From Diphasiastrum complanatum (Eukaryota; Streptophyta; Lycopodiopsida; Lycopodiales; Lycopodiaceae), in NCBI GenBank assembly GCA_029204225.1, contig CM055094.1, positions 5,718,063 to 5,782,062 of the forward strand: a stretch of DNA of 64,000 nt, in the 5' to 3' direction. Positions 22,735 to 36,186 of the stretch are shown piece by piece (position 1 is the stretch's first letter; every line of letters starts with the position of its first letter). Under the pieces are notes generated by a model, which worked only from the letters and a program-made list of their open reading frames with translations, made no database searches and was not told the origin of the DNA. Position numbers and translations under genes: made by a program.

Positions 22735-23350
22735 AAGCCCAAAGACACCACAACAAAACGGAGTGGCTGAGAGGAAGAACCCGATGTGAGAAAGTCAAAT
22801 CCATGAGGTTGAATGTTAGTCTTCCTTAATCTTCTTGGGGTGAAACCTTGATATGTGCTAATTTTTTTTGCATTAGGTGGCCAAGTGGCCCATTGGATGG
22901 TAAGACTCCTTATGAGGTTCTTTTTGGTAAGAGACTAAGTGTCAAGTATTTGAAGATCTTACCGCTTGCTATGTCAACATAACCCTTGATGATAGAACTA
23001 AGGAAGATCCTTCATCTAAGAAGGGCATTATTGTTGGCTATTGTGAAGTAAGTAAAGCTTTCAAAGTTTACAATACTTCTACAAGAAAGGTGGTCATCAA
23101 TATGGATGTTATCTTTGATGAAGAAAATGTGCTAAATCTTGATCTTGATGTAGTTCCATTTTTTATGGTGGTGGTGGATTTTTGGATGTTGATGATGAAG
23201 ATCCCTCTCCAAGTTAGAACCCAAGAAGGTCATCAAGGCAAATGGAAAAGCCATCAAGACTCACCTACGATGAGAAGGATAAGGAAGTTGTGGAATGTAC
23301 AAACTTTTCTTTCCTCACTTCTTTTGATAATCCTACTTATGTAGTTGAAG
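22735..23350 (+). pseudogene. Copia integrase/linker fragment, inverted partner of 21.2-22.7 kb
   Basis: The + strand carries HNKTEW (from the QQNGVAE block), MRLNVSLP, SSWGETLICANFF, RWPSGPLDGKTPYEVLFG, then a linker (to about 23350) with FDEENVLNLDLD. Several stops. It aligns by eye with the minus-strand copy just to its left at roughly three-quarters nucleotide identity. Confidence 0.75.
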
Positions 23351-24010
<660 letters not shown>

Positions 24011-24189
24011 ATACATAGAGTATTGATGGAAGTGCATCAGACAGAGACGATCAAAGATTCATAGCTGGTTTTAAGTATGCAGTTGCATTCGCTATTATCT
24101 TGTGCTTGCTATATATCTAATGCTACTTATTGAATCGATACTACAATTTTATTGCGTCCAATAATATGTTAGAATGAATGCAAGGCTTA

Positions 24190-25815
24190 TCTGTTCTACT
24201 GTAATCTGCACTTGCAGTCGAGTTGGGAATTTATACATACTTTCTGACTCAGTTGCCCTAGCTACTACTCATGAAAATGTAAATGATCAAGTTGTACTGT
24301 GACATGGTCGATTTGGACAAATTAATGCAGGAGCTCTTTCTTACATGCATTGTAATAATTTAGTTGATGGATTGAATTTCTCTCTTTCATTAGATAAGAA
24401 ATCATTATTCTATGAGTCTTGCATTCATGGTAAACATTCAAGAAACATATTTTTCAGAACACATTCCATCAAGACAAAACATGTATTAGATCTTGTACAT
24501 AGTGATCTTTGTGGTCCAATGTCAACTCCATCCTTAGGAGGTGCACTTTATTTTATCTCTTTCATAGATGATTATTCTACGTGGTCAACAGCCATGCTCA
24601 TGAAGCATAAATCTGAAGCCTTTGAATGCTTCAAGAAATTCGAGGCCATATCTGAAACCCAAACATCTAGAAAAGTGAAAGCACTCCGAACTGATGGTGG
24701 TGGTGAATACATCTCCAATGAGATGTCCGACTATCTAGCCGAACATGGCATTTAAAGACAATTTACAACTTCATATTCACCTCAACAGAATGGAATTGCA
24801 GAAAGGAAGAATCGAACACTACTTAACTTAGCCAGATCTTTGCTACATCAAGCGCACTTACCTTCGAAGTTCTGGGCAGAAGCTACTACCACAACTTGTT
24901 ATGTGCAGAACAGATCCAACACAAAAGCCATCAATAACAGAACTCATTTTCAAACATGGCATGGACACAAGCCTAGTGTCAACCAACTTAAAATCACTGG
25001 TTGTATATGTTTTGTTCATGTTCCTAAACAGATTAGGAAGAAACTAGACAAGAGGTCAAATAAATGCATCTTCATTGGCTATCATGATGAACATAAAGCT
25101 TATAATGTTTATGATCCATCCACCAATGTAGAACTTGTTTCTAGAGATGCAATCTTCAAAGAATATACATTTTATGACTTCAAGCAACCATTTACAGTTG
25201 ATGTTGTGTCATCTCATCCTATCTTACACAACATAGAGTCTTCCACTCGTGATGTTTCTTCTATAGAACCTATAGCTACAGCTACAGTTACAGAAGCCGA
25301 GCATCCAATAGCACTTGCCACCAGACCAGATCAAGCTAGCTCGAGCAAATCTGGAAAAATTCAAGAAGAAACACCATTCCAATCTGGTCAACCAGATGTT
25401 CAAAGATCCTCGAGAACTCGAACAGTTTCTGACAGAAATACACCTCAATCTTTCTGGACTTCTCTTGGAGATCCAGAGATCCTAGCCGAAGAAATTAGCT
25501 CTGAGGATGTTGTGAATTGGCAAAAAACAATGGAAAGTGAATACAACTCACTTTCGACGAGCCAAACCTAGACACTGGTTGACTTCCCCACTCACAAGAG
25601 ACTAATTGACACCAAGAGAATCTTGAAGAAGAAGATCATTTCTAATGGTTCCATTGCCAAATGGAAAGCATGGTTGGTGGCTAAAGGATTCACTCATGTC
25701 CAAGGCAGGGATTATCAAAAAAATTTCAGTATTGATGTCAAAATGTAGTCAATCAGGACTCTCATTGCATTAGCAGCGGTGGAAGACCTCGAAATGCATC
25801 AAATGGATGTGAATC
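24190..25815 (+). pseudogene. Copia pol fragment: GAG-pre-integrase, integrase, RT start
   Basis: In order: VGNLYILSDSVALATT and a pre-integrase block (24210-24440, ESCIHGKHSRN); integrase core (24470-24755: LVHSDLCGPMSTPS, FIDDYSTW, DGGGEYIS); YSPQQNGIAERKNRTLLNLA (near 24775-24835); integrase C-terminus (24840-25160: FWAEATTTTCYVQNR, GYHDEHKAYNVYDPS). A linker and the RT entry (25490-25800: NWQKTMESEYNSL, KWKAWLVAKGFTHVQGRDY) follow. Few stops (24755, 25571, 25747) make it moderately young. It breaks off at about 25815 inside RT, where sequence of another copia begins. Confidence 0.9.
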
Positions 25816-25882
25816 CGTTGACTTTCAAGAGAGTTCTAAGTGCATTGGAATAGGTTGAAAGAGAAGATCAAATCATTGCAAC

Positions 25883-26970
25883 ATGGCTGGAAATGGAAGC
25901 TTCGTGTTGGAGAATAATGATAGGCTTACCTCAAGCAACTATTCAACTTGGAACGTGAGAATGGAGTCTTTCCTTGAGATGAATGAGTTTATGGATATTG
26001 TTCTAGGTGTGGAGAGACCTTTGGCAACTCAAAAACAATTGAGGTATGATAGGAGGGCAAAGAAAGCTCTTCATGTGATCAAAATGAATGTAACAAATGA
26101 ACTTCCCAAGAAAGGTGGTAATTGTACTTCATCTAGTGAGGCTTGGAAAATCTTGAAGAAGGTTTATGAGTCCAAGTCTACAACAAGAATTCTGACCCTA
26201 AGAGGAAAATATTTCAATGTTTACAAAAGAATGATGAAACTGGTCATGCTTTTCTTTTGAGAGTTAAAGCATTCAATGATGAGTTAGCATGTATTGATGA
26301 AAGCATTAAGGAGATTGAACTTGATCAAGTAGTTCTTAATGGCTTGTTGGATGATCATGCTAATCTTTTTCACAGTTTTTCTATTCAAAAGACATTTCCA
26401 AGTATGAAGGACTTGCAAGAAATCTTGGTGAATGAGGAATTTAGGCTTCTATCAAGAGAAGGATCGACTTCCACATCTCAAGTTGGAGAGGAGGAAGCTA
26501 CTTTCTCGAGAGGCAAGTTTAAGGGCAAGGGAAAAGGCAAATGGTCCAAAGGTCAAGATCAAGATGGGCCCTTCTACTTGTGTTGGCAAGAAGAGAGATA
26601 GATCTAGCCTAAATTGTTTCTATTGCGAAGTCAAAGGACATTTTGCTAGTGATTGCTTTGAGATTGGGACATCTCAACTTAAAGTCATTGGAGGTAATGG
26701 CAAAGGGGCAAGTTGTTTTTGGTCTTCCAAAATCTCGAACTAGCATAAATATGTCTGTGAGCAATGTGCTTTAACAAAGTCACATAGATTACCTTATAAG
26801 AGATCTATATCTAGATTTATTAGGTCTTTTCAACTTGTGCATCTAGATATTCGTGGAGTTACTACAATTAGCAATGGTGGTCTAAGATATATGCAAAATT
26901 TACTGATGGTTTTAGTAGATTTTGCTGGGTGTATCTACTAAAGAGCAAAGATGAGGTGGTTGCTGGTCAC
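25883..26970 (+). pseudogene. Copia gag with CCHC knuckle, running into integrase start
   Basis: An ATG at 25883 opens a copia gag (LTSSNYSTWNVRMESFLEMN, capsid UBN2-type). A frameshift near 26240 passes to 26257-26601 (FNDELACIDESIKEI, LLDDHANLF), and another leads to the knuckle CFYCEVKGHFASDC (about 26618-26660). A short run resembling the pre-integrase and integrase start follows (CALTKSHRLPYKRS, LVHLDIRGV to about 26960). Protease is missing by deletion. The family matches the pieces at 21.2-23.35 and 36.4-36.9 kb. Confidence 0.85.
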
Positions 26971-27549
26971 TGTCAGGTATATCATTCCTACAATCCTCCA
27001 AAATGTAGACAGACACTATCGATCTACGTTATAGATTATTATAGCATTCAACAAGATTGAACCAGTGTGTGGAATTAAATAAACAATCAAATGAGATACA
27101 CAAACAATAGCAGACAAAAACTCATTCGAGATTATACAATCATTCAGAATAATATGTGCATAACAGCTACAATATTATCTATTGATCCTCTTAATTTCAA
27201 ACATTGTGTTTGACAAATCCAAACAGTGCATTGGCGTGAGAGAAATGCAATTCTCCCACGAGTAGCATCTCACTTACTAGCAGAGTTCTTGGATCTATTG
27301 ATCCTCTTACGAAATTGTCTTGCTCACAAGCGGACATGTATTCCGTATATTTTTTTCATCTATCTGTTTTTGTGCATCAAGCAGAATGTATGTTGTTCAC
27401 AAACTTTTTCGTATTGCATCGAGTAACTTCCCTGATCAAACAGATTAAACAACTATAACTAATCATGGATTACAAGAGTGGCGGATTAGCCACGTCCTAA
27501 AGCAATTCTGCTGATGTCATGATATCAGATGAAATATTTGTACCTCATG
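26971..27549 (-). other. Possible copia 3' LTR region (unproven)
   Basis: This stretch follows, in minus-strand sense, the RNase H end of the copia at 27550-30850, so an LTR is expected here. I cannot define its edges or a polypurine tract. No coding sequence. Confidence 0.35.
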
Positions 27550-28744
27550 CTACTTGGTTGATCTTCTTGGTCCTTTGTGGAGCACGAATGATTTTGTGTC
27601 ACGAACAATTTCGTGTTGTGTGTCACAAAATTGTTTGCAAACATTTTTGCTTCGTGTGTCTTTTCTGTCAAATTTAGGGTTGAAAGCTAGCAAAGCTTTG
27701 GCAATTGAAATGTTTTGTTTATTCAGCTCCCTCTCAAAGCATGATAGCTTAATGACTCTAAGACCGCTCCTCTGTTTCTCGAACAGGCCTTTGTCTAAGG
27801 CATGTGTGAAAATGTCAGCAACCATCTCCTTCGTTCCAATGAAATTAGTCTGCAACATCTTCTTCCCAATCAGATCCCTTATCAAATGATACTTGATTGC
27901 GATGTGTTTCATCCTTGAGTGAGACACATGATCCTTTGTCAGATGTATTGCAGACGTATTGTCCATCTGCAAAAATAGAGGTTCATTCCTCGTTTCACCT
28001 AGTTCATCAAGGAACTGTTGGAGCCAAATGATTTCATTGGCCATCTTAGCTACTGCAATGTACTCTGCTTCACAGGATGACTGAGCCACAGTGGTTTGCT
28101 TCTTGCTGACCTAGAGAATTGTTGCTCCTGACGCGATGGTGCATTCTCCTAAGACACTTTTGTAGTCGTCCTTGAGAGATGCCCAGGTAGCATCACTGTA
28201 GGAAAGCATCTAGAACCCTGCATCATGAGAATAACACAATCCAAAATCCTTCATTAATTGAAGGTATTGAAAAATTTGTTTTGCAATCTTCCAATGAGTC
28301 GAGCCTAGATTCGTACTGAATTGGCTCATTCTAAACATGGCATAAGCAATGTCAGGACGTGTCTTATCTGCAAGGTACATAAGTGATGAAGGTACAATTT
28401 ACCTCCCTCATAGTCCCTGTCAATTTGTAAGCCAAGATAACATTTGGCTTCTCCCAGGTCTGCAATCTCAAAATGTTTCAAGATATCATACTTCATCTCA
28501 ACGATAAGCTCCTCACTCTTGCAGAGTATCAGAGTGTCATCCACATATACAACTACAATGATGATCTTCCCATCTGTAATTCTTACATAAACATTGGAAT
28601 CAGCTATTAGTGGCTTGAATCCTAAGGATTTCGAGGCTTGATCTTTCTTCTTATACCATTGTCATGCTAATTTCTTCAGACCGTAGATACTCTTGTGCAT
28701 TCTACATGTGATGTCGTTTTGAATGAAAGCCTATGAGACACTCA

Positions 28745-30152
28745 AAGTTCTCTTGATAAGGTGTGATCTAAGATAGATTTCTAGCTTTCAAGAAGCTTCT
28801 AATCTCGGCCCAATCAATCCTAGTTCAACTTGGATGATGGTATAATAGATCAAGTACAAATATCCTAACAATTCACTCCACAATGAAATTGATTCTAGTT
28901 CAAATTGGTTTGATATTCCACACACACTTAAGATTTGAATAAATCAACCTTAAAGATCTGATCTAATGCTTCAAAATGAATTACTTCAATGACTCAAATC
29001 ACTATTTGATCATTATCATTCAATAGATTGACCTAGATCTAGACAATGCACTAAAAACCTTGAATTTTGGACTAATATGCACTTTTTTGGATCAAAGACA
29101 CTTATGGAAGTTAATTTGAAGGTTGTTGTACGGTTTCACATGTGTGGACAGTACTTCAGTAGCTCACAAATCGATCTTGACCAAAAAAAATGATGTTACT
29201 TCTCTCTTTGAACTCGCCCTCTCAATTAGAACTCAAAACAAACAAATTGTCAATGATTTCTCAAGTAATATTAATCATTTAGATCACTCTTAGACTTGGC
29301 TCTGATACCATGTCAATTTTCAGAGAAAAAAGGACCAATATTGATTTTACTATCAATCATTAAGAGTTATTGATTGCTTAATCCAAAGATCTATCAAGTT
29401 CTAGATGTTAGATCTTGATCTAGATGCTTTACACTATGATTTAAGCAAGAGCAATGGATCAAATGATCAAAAACATGGATGAGCGGCCTCACATGTGTGG
29501 AGGACAATACCTGTACGGTCTGTTTACAGAGAGTAAAGTACATTAACATTCAAATCCATCAAAACTCAAGACAAATGTGGAAATCTCAACAAAACTAGAA
29601 TTTGCCAATGTCACATCAACTTGTTATTGATTTGGTTTATCTCTTTATAGATCAAGTACATCCACGAGCTGTGTACTGTCCAGTAGGTCTTCACACATGT
29701 GAAGAGTGCCTAGTCATTCAAATCCACCAATGGGAGTCATATGTGCTCATTTTCCAAAGTTGACTATTCTCTTTGGCTAGAAAACAAAAAGCTACTCTTC
29801 CACATTTATAGGAATATTTCCTATAAAATAGGATCTAATGGAATCTTCCTATCTTATCTTCTAGAAGCTTATCCACATGTGTGAATGGTATCTTGACATG
29901 TGTGAGTAATAACTCATTCATATGGAAGTCCAATCTATTTACAAAAAGTTTGACCAATTTGACTATTTTCAAGATTCTACTAAGGTCAATTTCACACTAG
30001 TGTAGATCAAGCTAAAACCAATCTAACTTAATAAAAATGAATTATGTACATTCTTTCACACGTGGGAACAGACTCCACACGTGTGAGATCCTATCAAGCT
30101 CAAATAACTTGAGATCTACAAGATACAATAAGTTGGAAGTGATATTTTAACA
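28745..30152 (-). mobile_element. LTR plus leader of a second retrotransposon inserted in the copia
   Basis: A complete-looking LTR (29311-30152, 842 bp) runs on the minus strand from TGTTAAAATATC to AAAATTGACA. It is followed without a gap by a perfect TGGTATCAGAGCC primer-binding site (29298-29310), then about 550 bp of untranslated leader that stops at the junction with the host copia near 28745. No gag follows, so the element was cut short after insertion. The LTR holds several ACATGTGT/ACACGTGT palindromes and a TATAAATG (29803-29810). Which superfamily it belongs to cannot be told from the LTR alone. Confidence 0.8.
29298..29310 (-). promoter_or_regulatory. Primer-binding site (tRNA-iMet), minus strand
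   Basis: TGGTATCAGAGCC on the minus strand, abutting the LTR end TTGACA. Exact match to the usual plant iMet priming site. Confidence 0.88.
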
Positions 30153-30959
30153 GATCCATGTAGACTTCTTCGTCTAGCTCACCATGCAAGAACATTGTCT
30201 TCTCATCCACGATGTGAATCCTGAGATCATAAGCAGCTGTATATGCAAAAATAAACGTAGGGACGAATGTTTCATGACAAAAGAGAAGGTCTCAACATAG
30301 TCAATGCCATATCTATGAGAAAACCCCTTCGCTACAACTTTGGCTTTGTACTTTGAAATGTCTCCATTTGGTCCATACTTTAGCTTGTATACCCACTTGT
30401 ATTTTGCAGTCTCTCGCTTATCTGGTAATGGCTGTAGCATCCATACCTGATTCTTTCTCATGGATTCCATCTCCTCATTCATAGCTTGGATCCATTTGTT
30501 CTTCTCTGTATATTCAATTGCTTCCTCGAATGTCTATGGTTCTCCACTGAATCCACAAAACTCTTTTGACGTAGAAGCTGTGCTGCTTGGCACAAATCTT
30601 GCTGGTGCTCTTCATTCTCTTGTCAATCTTCTAGGAGATCCTTCTGGTACTGCAATGCTCTTGCCTTTATCTGAACTGTTATCTTCGAAACCGTTTCGGT
30701 TTATAGGTGTTGTAGCAGTAGGCTGGCTTGCGAATCTTTCTTCGTTTGATTCATCACTCGAATGACCTAGTCCATTTCTTGGCAAGATTTGTTTAAAAGT
30801 AGTTTTCACTTCATCTTATCTTCATTCCAACTTTGTGAGGGAGTGATAGAACTGTGATTATAAGTCAATTTGTCGGATTAGAAATCAAATTTGAGTGAAA
30901 CACTGCAAGTGTGAGACCTTTGTGAGTTTCAAGTCAATCAGATCTATTTCTTATTTGTA

Positions 30960-31180
30960 GAAGTCACTAGTAAGATGGGATATGTTGGAGCATACCTTCT
31001 AGAAGTTAGTGAGAGATTGAATTTTACAAATTATGCTATTTGGAAGGTTAGGATGGAGTCACTTTTGGTGCTCCAAGACCTTTATGAGTTTCTGATTGAA
31101 GATGAAGATGAACCTCTAGGTGCACAGGAGTTAGCTGGATACAAGTCCAAGATCTTTTTCCAAAAGCTATTCTAAATTGT
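30960..31180 (+). pseudogene. Copia gag N-terminal scrap
   Basis: An ATG at 30975 opens LNFTNYAIWKVRMESLLVLQDLYEF, a standard copia gag start, and the piece stops at 31173. A different gag start begins 30 bp later (31203), so two elements are joined here. The piece was probably left by a deletion between related copies. Confidence 0.75.
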
Positions 31181-31202
31181 TTGTGTATAATTTTGATCAC
31201 TA

Positions 31203-34200
31203 TGGAAGGCACCTTAGAGATCCGCTTGATCAATAAATTCAACGGAGATGACTTCCACATGTCGAAGTTCAAAATGAGAATGATCCTGATTGAAAAAAAG
31301 TTATGGGGATACGTCACCGATTCTATAGCCAGATCAAACAGCTCCCAGCTTGGGAAGCCAAGGATGGCAAGGCTCTTGCCATTGTATCCCTAAACCTTAA
31401 AGACACTCAAATTGCTCATGTATCCAACGGCACTCTTCCAAAGAAGCATGGGATATACTCACTAGCATCTACGAGACCTCAGATGTCTTGAATCGCCTCT
31501 TCTTGAGGAAGAAGGTACTAACACTCAGAATGAGTGAAAGCACCTCAGTCAGCAACCGTCTGAACGAGTTCAAACAATTGCTGAACCAACTGGCTGCAAT
31601 AGGTTCCCCTATCTCAGAAGAAGACTCTACCATGTCTCTTCTTGCCAGTCTTTCATCATCCTACGATAATTTAGTATTGCTTCTGAGCAATACCCTCTTG
31701 CGCTGTCTCTCCAAAAATTGACAGCAAGCTTGTTGCAAGAAGAAGTCAGGAAGAAAAGCTTATCCACATCTACGAGTACCAAATCCATGGTACTCTATTC
31801 AAACAAGCAGCAATCCAAGAAGAAGAAAGGCTTCAAAGATAAGAAGACAAAGGCAGAATAGCCAGCAGCATCACAACCACAACAGCAACAGTATAGTCAC
31901 TCATCGTCTAAGACCAAGCTATTTTGCAGATATTGCAAAAGGACTAACCATGACATCAAGGACTGTTGCATTCTCAAGCACAATGAAGCAAAGAAGAAGA
32001 TGCATCAGCACCAAGAAGGGAACTCTAACATAGTCAAAAGATCTCAAGATGAAGAGAAGGCACTAATGGTACAAGATCAATCCAGTAGAGATGCCCATCA
32101 TTGGTATCTCGATTCAGGTGCTTCTCAGCACACGATGCCATGCAAGGACCTCTTTTCTACACTCACAGCTATAGAATCAAAGTACATTTTCTTTGGTGAC
32201 TCTAGTTCACACCAAGTTGAAAGCCAAGGGTCTATTCAACTGCAGTTCTCTGATGGCATCACTAGGCAGCTTAATGGAGTACTTTGTGTACCCAAATTAA
32301 CAACCAACCTTTATCTATTAGCAAGATCACAGATCAGGGCTATAGAGCTTTGTTCACTGCCAATCGATGTACTATTTTAGATGAGAATTCAAAGGAAGTC
32401 CTCTCTGCTTACAGAGAAGGAAAATTGTACATACTGAGTCATGATGTTGCACTTTCTGTGAGTTGTTTAGATGCAAATTTATGGCATCAAAGATTAGATC
32501 ATTAAAACATGCATTCAATCTTGTATATGCATCACAACAAAATGGTCAAGGACATGAATATAATTGTTGTCACCACAGCTAATCAGAGTATCTGTGAAAA
32601 TTGTCTACTAGGGGAACAACCTAGAAAAGATTTCTCAGAGGACAAGCCAAAAGGGCAAAGTCCATCTTGTCACTGATACATAGTGACTTGTGTGGTCCTA
32701 TGACTTGTGTGGTCCTATGAGTGCACGTTCATTAGGTCAAGCTCTGTATTTTATCACATTCATTGATGATTACTCCCGATTTTCCAGTGTAATGGTCATT
32801 AAGAACAAGTCAGAAGCATTTCGTTGCTTCAAAGACTTCTAGCAATACGTTGAGAATCAAACTGCTCAGAGGATCAAGGCCCTACGGTCTGATTCAGGGA
32901 GAGAGTTCTTGTCAAATGAGATGAAGGACTACCTATCTTCATGTGGTGTGCACCACCAGTTTACTACAAGCTACACTCCACAACAGAATGGAGTAGCAGA
33001 GCAGAAAAACTACACACTATTGGAAGCTGCATGATCCATGACAATAAATTGCATTTGCCTCAAACCTTTTGGGTGGAAGCTATCTCTACGACCTGCTATT
33101 TGCAAAATTACCGTAGCACTAAAGCAGTTGATTCCAAGACACCATTTGAAGCCTACTACGATTACAAACCAAGTTTGAAACACCTGCATATTTTTGGATG
33201 TCTCTGCTATGCACAAGTGCCATCTGATTTGAGGAAGAAATTGGACCCAGTAAGCTGTAAAGGCATCTTTATTGGCTAGTCAACTTCACACAAGGCATAT
33301 CGTGTTTACGATGTGGTTACGAGCTAGTCACGATGTTGTCTTCCTTGAAGACATGTATTACAATTTCAAACAGAAGCAACCAATACAAGAGACTGCCATA
33401 GCAGCTTCACCTTCCATCGATAGGCTACGACCTATGACTATTCAAGCAATGGAGTTTGTCCCAACGGCTCCACTCATTGTCGATGGGCCTAGACCCACGA
33501 TCGTTCAACCGCAAAAATACTACGATCCTAGTCATTCACCAAGGAGAATCGTCTACTCAAGCACCTGCAGTTCGAAGATCTATAAGACAACGAAAGCAAC
33601 CTAACCGATTCATCCCTCAAGCTTTTATCAATCATGACGAACTTGCCACTGTAGCAGAAGCACTGTCAATGCCTGATGCAAACAAATGGAAAGCTGCCAT
33701 GGATGTTGAGTATCAATCTCTAATGAAGAACAAGACCTGGAGTCTTGTCATTCCTAAGCCAATTAATTCTAAATGGATCTTTAAGCTGAAGCTTAAGCCA
33801 GATGGATCTATATCCAAATGGAAAGTTAGACTGGTGGTTAAAGGCTTTGAACAAGTATATGGGATAGACTACACTGAGACCTTCAGTCTAGTAGTAAAAC
33901 ATTAGTCTATTCATACTTTATTGGCTATATCTGCTACAGAAGATCTGGATATTCACTAGATGGACATCCAGACGGCATTTCTACATGGATAAATACAAGA
34001 AGATGTCTACATCTATCAACCAGAAGGTTACATCCCTCAAGGCAAGGAGCATCTACTATGCAAATTGCATAAGGCATTATACGGTCTGAAGCAAGCTCCA
34101 AGGGCCTGGTATGATAGAATAAATCGTTTCTTGTTGCAACACGACTTTACCTTCTGCACCACAAAAATTCAAATGTGTATCTAAAACCATAGGGGCCAAG

Positions 34201-35189
34201 CTATGTTTTAATAGCACTATACGTTGATGATTCCCTAATCATCAGCAATTCAAATTAGTTGTTGCAAGAAAGTCCTTACTCTCATCAGAGTTTGAGATGA
34301 CTGATTTAGGTCCAATCCATTACCTACTTGGAATGGAGATTCATAGAGATTGCACGAGCAGAAGGATCACCATAAGCCAACAATCTTATGTATTTTGAAG
34401 ATACGGCATGGAGGTTTGCAAGCCCATAGACACTCCTATGGATCCAAGATGCAAGCTATCCAAAGACATGTGCCCCAGAACAAAGGCAGATCAGCAAGAA
34501 ATGTGTAATTATGCTTATCAATCTATCATAGGTTCTCTCATGTACTCTATGATTTGCACACAACCTGATCTAGGATATGTTATAAGCATGTTGTCGCAAT
34601 TCATGTCCAATCCAGGCCTACAACACAAGAAAGCTCTACAAAGAGTTCTGAAGTACATTCAAGCCTCAAAGCATTATGCCTTGAGTTACAACGAAAATAC
34701 AAAAGATGCACTCTCTTTGATTACCTATTCTGATTCAAACTGGGCAGGAGACGTAGATACCAGAAAATCCACGTCTACATTTGCTTTCTTGCAGGAGGAC
34801 CCATTTCATAGAATAGCAAGAAGCATAAATGCATTTCATTATCCTCTACGGAATTAGAATATGTTGTAGCTACGTCAACAGTGAAGGAGATTTTATGGCT
34901 TAGAAGACTATTGCAGGATCTGAGATTTCCACAGTTTGGTCCAACTATACTCCAGTGCGACAATCAGAGTTGTATGGCTCTGTCGTTGAACCGACAAACT
35001 CACACAAGGACCAAACATATAGAGGTTCAACTTCATTTTCTCAAAAAGAAGGTTCAGAACGAAGACGTTGCACTAAGTTATCGTCACACAGATAGTATGT
35101 TGGCTGACATTCTGACAAAACCATTGTCAAGGGACAAACATTTTACTCTTGTAGAATTGTTAAATCTTAACTTGAGTCCAGATTTGTAG
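31203..35189 (+). pseudogene. Near full-length copia gag-pol, inactivated
   Basis: All domains are in order: gag (31203-31730, FNGDDFHMSKFKMRMILIEK; LNEFKQLLNQLAAIG), CCHC knuckle CRYCKRTNHDIKDC (about 31927-31970), protease YLDSGASQH (near 32106), pre-integrase, integrase (about 32670-33280 with LIHSDLCGP-like start, FIDDYSRF, PQQNGVAEQKN), RT (33690-34380: KWIFKLKLKPDGSISKW, HKALYGLKQAPRAWYDRI) and RNase H (34700-35170: YSDSNWAGD, RTKHIEVQLHFLKKKV, DILTKPLS). About a dozen stops or frameshifts, including a 17-bp tandem duplication near 32684-32717, kill it. The YVDD region (near 34222) is also broken. Its 3' LTR follows at 35209; the 5' LTR is missing. Confidence 0.93.
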
Positions 35190-35985
35190 CAGCAAGCTTA
35201 TGGAGGAGTGTTGGAGTTTAATCTTCTCCTACTCATCCCTTCGCCCTCCTTCCACTCTCAAGAATTCTATCTCTTTGAATCAGTCTGCAAAATACATGCA
35301 AAGTCGACTCAGGCAGAACCACAAAGCCATCGCCAACCAGATTACGGGACCGAAGGGCACCATTTAAAATCAACGTTTACGGAGAAGCATGATTCAAACC
35401 GCAAACCGCAAGAAATCAAAATCGCAACAAACCGCAAACCATGGGGAGTTGTTAAAACTCGAAGGTTACTATCTACAAGCACTTGTGGAATCTTCAATGG
35501 CAACGGAACGTAAATCCCGTCGACCACCGCAAGTGACCTTCTTACGATCTCCTACGATGGAAGCCATGATCAGAGTCAACTCTCCTCAACCGTCTGAAAA
35601 CGTAAGCAATCTACTTATGGTTATCAACGAAGTCGACCAATGACAACGATTTGTGAGTTCCTATGAATTCAACTAACAACTGTTGACCCATCTCATCATT
35701 TAGTTCTGTAAGCTATCACTTACGGTTATCAACGAAGGAAGCAAACGATCACTTACAATGCAAACGATCAACAGCTGAACGAACAACCAGCGGTTGTTCA
35801 AACGATTGCGGATAGACTACGACCATCAAGGCCTACATCCTTGCACTACGACGCATATGGAGGATATATTACTCTGTACTTATCCTCCTTCACGATGCTC
35901 CAATAATGGATCTACGAATCTTGTTTAAACGGTTGTTAATCATCTTGTAAACTGTAATTACAATAAATCAAAAGACTCTGACAGC

Positions 35986-35993
35986 TATAAATA
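35986..35993 (+). promoter_or_regulatory. TATA box of the copia LTR
   Basis: TATAAATA in GACAGCTATAAATATG, about 780 bp into the LTR and 117 bp before the GA tract. The position fits an LTR promoter. Confidence 0.55.
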
Positions 35994-36107
35994 TGTATCT
36001 GAGCGAAGAAGAGTGATAGGTGTTGTTGAGTTGAACAATTTATAGATACACAGATTGATCAAACGACCAAAAGGTCTTAAGTAGCTAGCTCCTTAGAGTT
36101 AGTGATT

Positions 36108-36109
<2 letters not shown>

Positions 36110-36183
<74 letters not shown>
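36110..36183. repeat. (GA)n microsatellite inside the copia LTR
   Basis: About 37 pure AG/GA units downstream of the LTR TATA box, so probably in the transcript leader of the element. Confidence 0.95.

Positions 36184-36186
<3 letters not shown>

Larger units (their letters stand above)
27550..30850 (-). pseudogene. Copia pol, minus strand, split by a foreign LTR
   Basis: Right to left: a linker (30809-30612), RT entry (30482-30174: WIQAMNEEMESMRKNQVW, KYKWVYKLKYGPNGDISKY, VVAKGFSHRYGIDYVETFS). Insertion of LTR sequence follows (28745-30152). RT resumes with FIQNDITCRMHKSIYGLKK (about 28735-28675) and the catalytic YVDDTLIL (near 28545-28525). RNase H ends the frame (28089-27700: SSCEAEYIAVAKMANEIIWL, DNTSAIHLTKD, HSRMKHIAIKYHLIRD). 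Gag and integrase are absent. Stops near 28120 and elsewhere show it is dead. Confidence 0.88.
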
